DNA of 54,303 nt from Dehalococcoidia bacterium (GTDB lineage: Bacteria; Chloroflexota; Dehalococcoidia; Bin125), in NCBI GenBank assembly GCA_022824765.1, contig JAJDZG010000083.1, forward strand, positions 1 through 54,303, written 5' to 3'. Position 1 is the first letter of the stretch. Each line of letters starts with the position of its first letter. The notes beneath the pieces are model-generated. The model saw nothing but the letters and a program-made list of their open reading frames with translations, had not been told where the DNA came from and did not search any database. The position numbers and the translations under genes were made by a program. Below are positions 49,563 to 54,303 of the stretch, piece after piece.

Positions 49563-50033
49563 TCAGCTCGACGCGCGCCAGATTCTCGGCAGTTTGTCGG
49601 CAATGATGTCCTTGAACGTCGTGATCGAGACCCGCCTCACCCTGATCTTGATCAGCGCCGGCGGACGCAGGTCCGGACCGAAGAAGTCGTCCACGACGTA
49701 GGGGAAGTACGGAGCAATCTCAACGATCTTCTCCACGTCGTACGAGATCTCCGCGCGACCAGCCAGATTCAGGTGGCGGAAGTCGGCGGTCCAGTGCAAC
49801 AGCTCGACGCGGTCGTTGCTCTCAATCTGATCGACCTTCGGCGCCCCCTGCGACGTGAGCACATAGGCGTCCAGGCCGACATAGGCAGGCGTGACCGGCC
49901 GCACGTGCGGTTGCGCTCCGTGCGCCGTGGCGAGCAGCGCAATCGGCGCCGCACGGATCACATCCAACGCCTCCGGCCAGAAGTCCGGCACGTCCAGCGA
50001 CAGAGCATCGGGTTGGTCCTGCTGCTGCGTCAC
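49563..50033 (-). CDS. PPOX-class split-barrel flavin/F420-binding protein
   Basis: 156 residues of the pyridoxamine-phosphate-oxidase-like fold: LATAHGAQPHVRPVTPAYVG (first strand pair with the cofactor-binding region), RVELLHWTADFRHLNLAGRAEI, and a C-terminal RVRRVSITTFK. Members bind FMN, haem or F420. The organism probably makes F420 (cofCD at 16453-18061), so an F420-dependent reductase is a reasonable guess, not shown by sequence. It lies upstream of the formyltransferase on the same strand, 26 nt away. Confidence 0.78.
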   Translation of the reverse strand: MTQQQDQPDALSLDVPDFWPEALDVIRAAPIALLATAHGAQPHVRPVTPAYVGLDAYVLTSQGAPKVDQIESNDRVELLHWTADFRHLNLAGRAEISYDVEKIVEIAPYFPYVVDDFFGPDLRPPALIKIRVRRVSITTFKDIIADKLPRIWRASS

Positions 50034-50090
50034 GTCTCCTCCATGCCGGCCGCGCGGGCCCGATGACCGTCCTTGACCGCAGGGTAACGG

Positions 50091-50825
50091 CTACTCTTCT
50101 GTCCGCGCAGCGGACGGATCGACTTCGCGGATGCCGCCGTCGCGCATCAGGAACAGGCGGTTGGCGCGCCGCGCGATCTCCAGATTGTGCGTGACCATCA
50201 CGATCGTCTGCCCCGCTCGGTTGAGCTCCTCCAACAGCGACACGATCTCGCGGCCGGTCTGAGAGTCGAGGTTGCCCGTCGGCTCGTCCGCCAGGATCAC
50301 ATCCGGATCGTTGGCCAGCGCCCGCGCAATCGCGACGCGCTGGCGTTCCCCGCCCGAGAGCTGCAACGGGCGATGCTCCAACCGCTCAGCGAGGCCCACG
50401 GCGCTCAGCAAGTCCTCCGCCCGTTCGCGGCGCTGGCGGCGCGGCACCCCAGCCAACGCCAGCGCGATCTCCACATTCTGCCGAGCGGTCAGCATCTGCA
50501 ACAGGTTGAAGGCCTGGAACACAAATCCCAACGTGCGCAGTCTGAGCGCCGCCCGCTGCTCCCCACCAAGCTCTTCTGCCGAGCGGTCGCGTACCCGCAC
50601 CTCGCCCCGAGTCGGCGAGTCGACCAGTCCCAGCAGCTGCAACAGCGTCGATTTGCCAGACCCGGACGGCCCCGCGATGGCGATGAAGTCGCCTTGATGA
50701 ATCTCGAGGTCCAGCGGTCGCAGCGCGTGGATGGTCTGTTCGCCCAGGCGGTACACGCGCTCGAGACTCCGCACTGAGATCAGTGGTGCTCGCGTCGCCT
50801 TCGAGGTTTGACTCGCGTCGGTCAT
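50091..50825 (-). CDS. ABC transporter ATP-binding protein, LolD/MacB type
   Basis: 244 residues. Walker [17 protein letters not shown]-loop [12 protein letters not shown], signature [15 protein letters not shown], Walker [17 protein letters not shown] and the switch His in [13 protein letters not shown]. Small single-domain ATPase of the lipoprotein-release/macrolide-export group. ATG at 50825 overlaps the permease stop (ATGA). It powers the adjacent FtsX-like permease. Confidence 0.94.
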   Translation of the reverse strand: MTDASQTSKATRAPLISVRSLERVYRLGEQTIHALRPLDLEIHQGDFIAIAGPSGSGKSTLLQLLGLVDSPTRGEVRVRDRSAEELGGEQRAALRLRTLGFVFQAFNLLQMLTARQNVEIALALAGVPRRQRRERAEDLLSAVGLAERLEHRPLQLSGGERQRVAIARALANDPDVILADEPTGNLDSQTGREIVSLLEELNRAGQTIVMVTHNLEIARRANRLFLMRDGGIREVDPSAARTEE

Positions 50826-52033
50826 TCGTAACGCAGCGCAATGATCGGATCGACCTGCACGGCGCGATACGCCGGCATTAGCGCGGCGATCATCGAGCAG
50901 ACGCTGAGAATCCCAGCCGCGCCCCACTCAATCTTGCCCGAACGCAAACCCACCGCGTCCGAGCCCAGCGCCTGCCGAATCACGACCCGTGACATCGGCA
51001 CGCCGACCAACGAGCCTGCCAGCGCGAATCCAGCCGACTCGGCCAAGATCAGCGAGAGCAGTGAGCGCCTCGATGCGCCAATCGCTCGCAGCGTGCCCAG
51101 CTCCCGCGTCCGTTCCAGCACCGAGACGAACATCACGATCGCGATCAACAGCGCAGCGACGGAAACGGACGTCCAGCGCACCACATCGAACAACTGGTTG
51201 ACGCGGTCAAGCAGCTTGCGCGCATTCTCGGCCAGCTGCTTGTCCGAGATCACCATCAGTTCCGCATGGCTGGACTCGATCGTCATCTGCAGCGGCTCGA
51301 TATCGGACGCCCGCTTCGGTGACACCAGCATGGCGGTCACCGAGCGCGGCGACTGCAACACGCATTGCGCGTCTTGCAGCGGCACCATCACCGCTGAACG
51401 CAGCAGCTGGTTCGTCTCCGGCTCGATGATGCCCTGCACCTCGAACTCCTGACCTCGGACCGAAATCATGCTGCCCAGCGCCGCTAGCTCAATCGGTCCC
51501 ACCGGCGACGGCACTTCCGTGGTCATCGACGCCACCGGCGCGAAGTGACGCGCCGCGAGCACGCCGAGAATCGCCGGCGGCGCGCTCGCAGCGCCGTTCC
51601 GACTCGGAAAGTCGCAGCGTCCCGCGGCAGGAGTGGCACCGTTGAGGAACACGTCCTCTTTGCCTTCCTCTATCCCCACCAACAGCGCCTCAGGCGGCGC
51701 AGTTGGATACGGAGGCGGCGCCAGCGCCGCAAACGATATCTTCGTCGAACGCGCCTGATCGACCGCCGGATCGCCAAGCACCTGGTCCGCTTCCTCAATC
51801 GAGATGGTCGAGGAGATCGGCGGCCATTCAATCCCCGACAGCCCCGCCAGTCCACGCGATTGCACGAACAGCACACCCGTGAATCGCTGTACCTGCAAGT
51901 CGAGGTCATCGGTGATGAACCGCATCACCGTCGTCACCACGATGTAGAGGTTGACGCAGACCCCGAAGCCCAGCACGGTCAGCGCGCTGCGCAGCTTCTT
52001 CGTCAGCAACTGCTGAATCGCCAATGTGAGCAT
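50822..52033 (-). CDS. FtsX/MacB-like ABC transporter permease
   Basis: 403 residues. An N-terminal membrane helix (about 12-38, LTVLGFGVCVNLYIVVTTVM), a large extracytoplasmic MacB_PCD-like domain (about 45-270), and a C-terminal FtsX domain with three helices (about 285-400) containing the conserved RTRELGTLRAIGASRRSL coupling loop. It pairs with the ATPase at 50091. Substrates of this class are lipoproteins, peptides or toxins. No periplasmic adaptor gene (MacA-type) is nearby. Confidence 0.9.
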   Translation of the reverse strand: MLTLAIQQLLTKKLRSALTVLGFGVCVNLYIVVTTVMRFITDDLDLQVQRFTGVLFVQSRGLAGLSGIEWPPISSTISIEEADQVLGDPAVDQARSTKISFAALAPPPYPTAPPEALLVGIEEGKEDVFLNGATPAAGRCDFPSRNGAASAPPAILGVLAARHFAPVASMTTEVPSPVGPIELAALGSMISVRGQEFEVQGIIEPETNQLLRSAVMVPLQDAQCVLQSPRSVTAMLVSPKRASDIEPLQMTIESSHAELMVISDKQLAENARKLLDRVNQLFDVVRWTSVSVAALLIAIVMFVSVLERTRELGTLRAIGASRRSLLSLILAESAGFALAGSLVGVPMSRVVIRQALGSDAVGLRSGKIEWGAAGILSVCSMIAALMPAYRAVQVDPIIALRYE

Positions 52034-52072
52034 TGGAAACAGCGTACCGCCAGCCGGCGACCGTGCTTCAGA

Positions 52073-52912
52073 TCAGCTGCCGACGAAAATGCCGCCGTCA
52101 GGGTGCAGAATCTGTCCCGTGATGTATCCCGCCTGGTCGCTGAGCAGGAAGAGCGCAGACTCCGCGATGTCCGCGGGTTCACCGAGTCGATTCAGCGGGA
52201 TCGCCTCGATCCGTCGCTGCCGGCGCTCCTCGTCCGACGTGACGGCCAGCGTCATCGGTGTGTCGATCAGTCCTGGCGCAACCGTGTTGACCCGAATCTG
52301 ATGCGCAGCCAGCTCCAGCGCCAGCACGCGCGTCAGCATCCACACACCAGTCTTGGAAACGCAGTAGTCGGCCATCCCCCGGATCGGCGCCTTCGCCGCG
52401 CCCGACGAAATGTTGACAATCGAGCCCCCATCCCCCTGCTCAATCATCCGACGCGCCACTGCCCGATTCGTCAGCATCACACCCGTCAGATTGACGGCGA
52501 GGACCTTCTCCCAATACTCGACCGGCTTCTCCAGCACGTGACGGCCGCGTCCGCCGAGCAGCGGCTCGCCCTCCGTAACCTCACCCGACACATAGCCGGC
52601 GTGCGAAATGCCCGCCGCCGCGATGCACAGGTCCAGCCGTCCGAAGTGATCAATCGCCGCCTGCGCCATGGCCTCACACTCCGCCTCGCGCGTGACATCG
52701 ACGCCGACATAGATCGACTCACCACCAGCAGCCTCGACGAGCGAGACCGTCTCAGCGCCGCGCTCATCGTCGGCCAATCCAGCGACAACCACCGACGCGC
52801 CCTCGCGCCCCAGCCGAATCGACGCCTCGCGTCCCATCCCACTGGCGCCGCCAGTCACCACCGCGACCTTGCCCTGGAAGCGATCCAACGATTCTGCGGG
52901 TGGCAACGGCAT
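52073..52912 (-). CDS. Short-chain dehydrogenase/reductase (copy 1)
   Basis: 279 residues. NAD(P) motif TGGASGMGREAS, AAAGISH, catalytic Ser/Tyr/Lys in NISSGAAK and YCVSK, and C-terminal ITGQILHPDGG. The loop between strands 4 and 5 carries an extra ~20 residues (around GEPLLGGRGRHVLEKP) that is also found in the paralogue at 53592. ATG at 52912 is preceded by AAGGAGT. The substrate is unknown. The similarity to copy 2 is very high in the C-terminal half. Confidence 0.9.
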   Translation of the reverse strand: MPLPPAESLDRFQGKVAVVTGGASGMGREASIRLGREGASVVVAGLADDERGAETVSLVEAAGGESIYVGVDVTREAECEAMAQAAIDHFGRLDLCIAAAGISHAGYVSGEVTEGEPLLGGRGRHVLEKPVEYWEKVLAVNLTGVMLTNRAVARRMIEQGDGGSIVNISSGAAKAPIRGMADYCVSKTGVWMLTRVLALELAAHQIRVNTVAPGLIDTPMTLAVTSDEERRQRRIEAIPLNRLGEPADIAESALFLLSDQAGYITGQILHPDGGIFVGS

Positions 52913-53170
52913 GGTTCGACTCCTTGCAGGCAGCTCAGCTTGACCGAGACGGCAACTCCACGCCAAAGATACCCCGCCAGCCTCGCTGTCCTCCAATCTG
53001 CCGCCCGGCACCACCGCGCGAAGTGGCATTGACCACGCATCGCGCTGGCCATAGGCTCCGTCTTCAGTTTGGCAACGAACTCGTCCCCTGCCAGGAAGCG
53101 GACCGTGCGAATGGCCGCCCAAGCCATGAGGAGAGACCCATGCGACGAGTAGGGTGGTCGAGACGTCAGT
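52913..53170. other. Gap between SDR copy 1 and the orphan, no supported gene
   Basis: About 258 nt. A Shine-Dalgarno-like GAGGAGAG (about 53128-53135) followed by ATG at 53140 opens a 40-codon frame rich in Cys and Arg, ending at 53262, but it overlaps the 53171 ORF out of frame and looks like an overprint. Possible remains of a gene 5' end. Confidence 0.4.
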
Positions 53171-53560
53171 GTGGTTGTCGAGAACTGCTCACCTCTGCGA
53201 CCCTTGGACTTCGGCCAGCCTGTCAGTGTCAGTATCCCGTTTGCGGACGTCTACGACGATGAGCCGACCACTCCTGTACCCTCGACTTCTGAAGTAACAA
53301 TCACTGGACGCGACGAGAACGCTGAGTTCTTTACTCTCTCCGCTGGCAATTGGTTGGCAACATTAACCTCGCGCCCTTGGTGCTCGATGCGCTTCGACGG
53401 AGGAGTGCCGTACGGAAAAGTTGGAGGTCTCAGCGGTAGATCGCGCGACGCGAATCAGGTGACGCGAACTTCTGTAGTCGAGTCCAATGGAGGCATCTCG
53501 TGGACTGATCCAAACGGTTGTGACGGGAGTTGGACTATAACGTTCACTCCGGTCAACTGA
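53171..53560 (+). CDS. Orphan 129-residue protein, lower GC than neighbours
   Basis: GTG start at 53171, with an in-frame stop at 53150 upstream, so a longer version is impossible. The product has no signal peptide or membrane helix and is rich in Ser, Thr, Asp and Gly with a beta-like pattern (TSEVTITGRDENAEFFT, then GSWTITFTPVN). Two Cys are near the middle and end. Local GC (roughly 52-54 % by eye) is below that of the flanking SDRs and the codon use is less biased. It may be a recently acquired gene or a C-terminal fragment of an extracellular protein. Confidence 0.45.
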   Translation: MVVENCSPLRPLDFGQPVSVSIPFADVYDDEPTTPVPSTSEVTITGRDENAEFFTLSAGNWLATLTSRPWCSMRFDGGVPYGKVGGLSGRSRDANQVTRTSVVESNGGISWTDPNGCDGSWTITFTPVN

Positions 53561-53591
53561 AGCAGGTCAAGAAGTCTCCTCCAATGAGAGC

Positions 53592-54303
53592 TCAGCCCGT
53601 GAACAGACCACCGTCCGGATGCAGAATCTGGCCCGTGATGTAGCCCGCGTGGTCGCTCAACAGGAACAGCGACGCCTCCGCGATGTCCGCCGCCTCGCCA
53701 AGTCGTCCAAGCGGCACAAACCGCTCAAACGCCGCGCGACGCTCCTCATCCTGCGACAGCGCGAGCGCCATCGGCGTGTCAATCACGCCCGGCGCCACCG
53801 TGTTAACCCGGATGTCGTGCGGCGCCAACTCCTGCGCGAGCACTCGCGTCAACATCCAGACACCTGTCTTCGATACCGAGTACTCGGCCGATCCCGGCAT
53901 CGGAATCTTGGCCGCGCCCGACGAGATGTTGACAATCGAGCCGCCATCGCCCTGCTCAATCATCCGACGCGCCACCGACCGATTCGTCAGCATCACGCCG
54001 GTCAGATTGACCGAGAGCACCTTCTCCCACAACTCCACCGGCTTGTTGATCAGAAATCCATCGCGCCGATCAGCGGCCAGCTCGCGATCAGAGACCTCGC
54101 CTGAGACGTAATCGGCGTGCAGGATTCCTGCCGCGGCAATGCACAGGTCGATCCGGCCGAACGCATCAACGGCCGCCTGCGCCGCCGCATTGCAGTCTGG
54201 CTCGCGCGAGACATCGGCGCCGACATAGATCGCCCGGCCGCCGTCGTCCCTAATCTGTTGGACGACCTCCCCGCCGCGCGGATCGTCGGGCAATCCGACG
54301 ACC
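53592..54303 (-). CDS. Short-chain dehydrogenase/reductase (copy 2, N-terminus cut by window edge)
   Basis: 237 codons are visible up to the right edge; the Rossmann motif TGGxxxMG lies outside. Present: AAAGILHADYVSGEV, KPVELWEKVLSVNLTGVM, NISSGAAKIP, active-site YSVSK and ITGQILHPDGG. Over the last ~150 residues it is nearly the same as copy 1, so the two genes are recent tandem duplicates in the same orientation, separated by the orphan ORF. Ends with TGA at 53592. Confidence 0.9.
   Translation of the reverse strand, partial: VVGLPDDPRGGEVVQQIRDDGGRAIYVGADVSREPDCNAAAQAAVDAFGRIDLCIAAAGILHADYVSGEVSDRELAADRRDGFLINKPVELWEKVLSVNLTGVMLTNRSVARRMIEQGDGGSIVNISSGAAKIPMPGSAEYSVSKTGVWMLTRVLAQELAPHDIRVNTVAPGVIDTPMALALSQDEERRAAFERFVPLGRLGEAADIAEASLFLLSDHAGYITGQILHPDGGLFTG

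Noticed and set aside
53140-53262. 40-codon Cys/Arg-rich frame starting at ATG 53140
   Set aside because: Despite a nearby GAGGAGAG it overlaps the 53171 ORF in another frame and has no protein-like pattern.

Overview
The window is GC-rich (roughly 60-65 % by eye), densely packed DNA with many 1-11 bp gene overlaps and no tRNA, rRNA, CRISPR array, prophage or transposase that I can see. The gene mix is bacterial: lipoyl synthesis plus a homodimeric-type pyruvate dehydrogenase, F420 side-chain genes, class II (B12) ribonucleotide reductase, a short MetE-like protein, FmdB-type zinc ribbons, RDD membrane proteins, tandem CaiB/BaiF CoA-transferases and many acyl-CoA and SDR enzymes. This fits a Chloroflexota lineage such as free-living or marine Dehalococcoidia (SAR202-like). 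That assignment is inference from gene content, and an actinobacterial-type source cannot be excluded.

Region 1 (1-9.7 kb): lipA-lipB on the minus strand diverge from aceE-aceF-lpd on the plus strand across a 93-bp gap holding a perfect 11-bp inverted repeat that overlaps both putative -10 boxes. The lipoyl genes make the cofactor that the PDH E2 needs. A divergent dihydropteroate-synthase homologue, an FmdB zinc ribbon and a thioredoxin-TPR protein follow.

Region 2 (9.7-13.2 kb) is the most striking. A thioredoxin domain fused to a large domain I cannot name is followed by a small protein whose reading frame is crossed by an in-frame TGA at 11671. The TGA gives the motif Sec-Gly-Ser-Cys, and a hairpin with a G-starting loop lies 19 nt after it. 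A standalone paralogue of the large domain follows. I read this as a UGSC-family selenoprotein operon.

Region 3 (13.2-25.4 kb): methyltransferase, MFS exporter, acyl-CoA dehydrogenase, cofD-cofC with a small coupled unknown gene, a PHP phosphoesterase, three tandem zinc-ribbon/RDD membrane proteins, and nrdJ diverging from a MetE-core protein across a perfect 7+4+7 palindrome.

Region 4 (25.4-32 kb): two tandem epoxide-hydrolase-like enzymes, a LysM/M23 peptidase, then a sirtuin preceded by a promoter, a 21-codon leader ORF, a hairpin and an intrinsic terminator (probable attenuator), an M20 peptidase and an enoyl-reductase-like SDR.

Region 5 (32-46.4 kb) is acyl-CoA metabolism: a thiolase-fold protein without the usual Cys plus an OB partner without zinc ligands, a CaiB pair in which one member lacks the catalytic Asp, two DUF3105 envelope proteins, an ADP-forming acyl-CoA synthetase alpha-type protein, nitroreductase, AlkA-type glycosylase, two duplicated beta-hydroxyacid dehydrogenases, a carboxyltransferase and an AMP-forming acyl-CoA synthetase.

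Region 6 (46.4-54.3 kb): a channel-like protein with an abnormal filter, HtpX with a Cys-rich insert, a second FmdB protein, an FDH-type formyltransferase, a PPOX-fold protein, a LolD/MacB-type ABC exporter, and two paralogous SDRs flanking a lower-GC orphan. lipA at the left edge and the last SDR at the right edge are truncated by the window.
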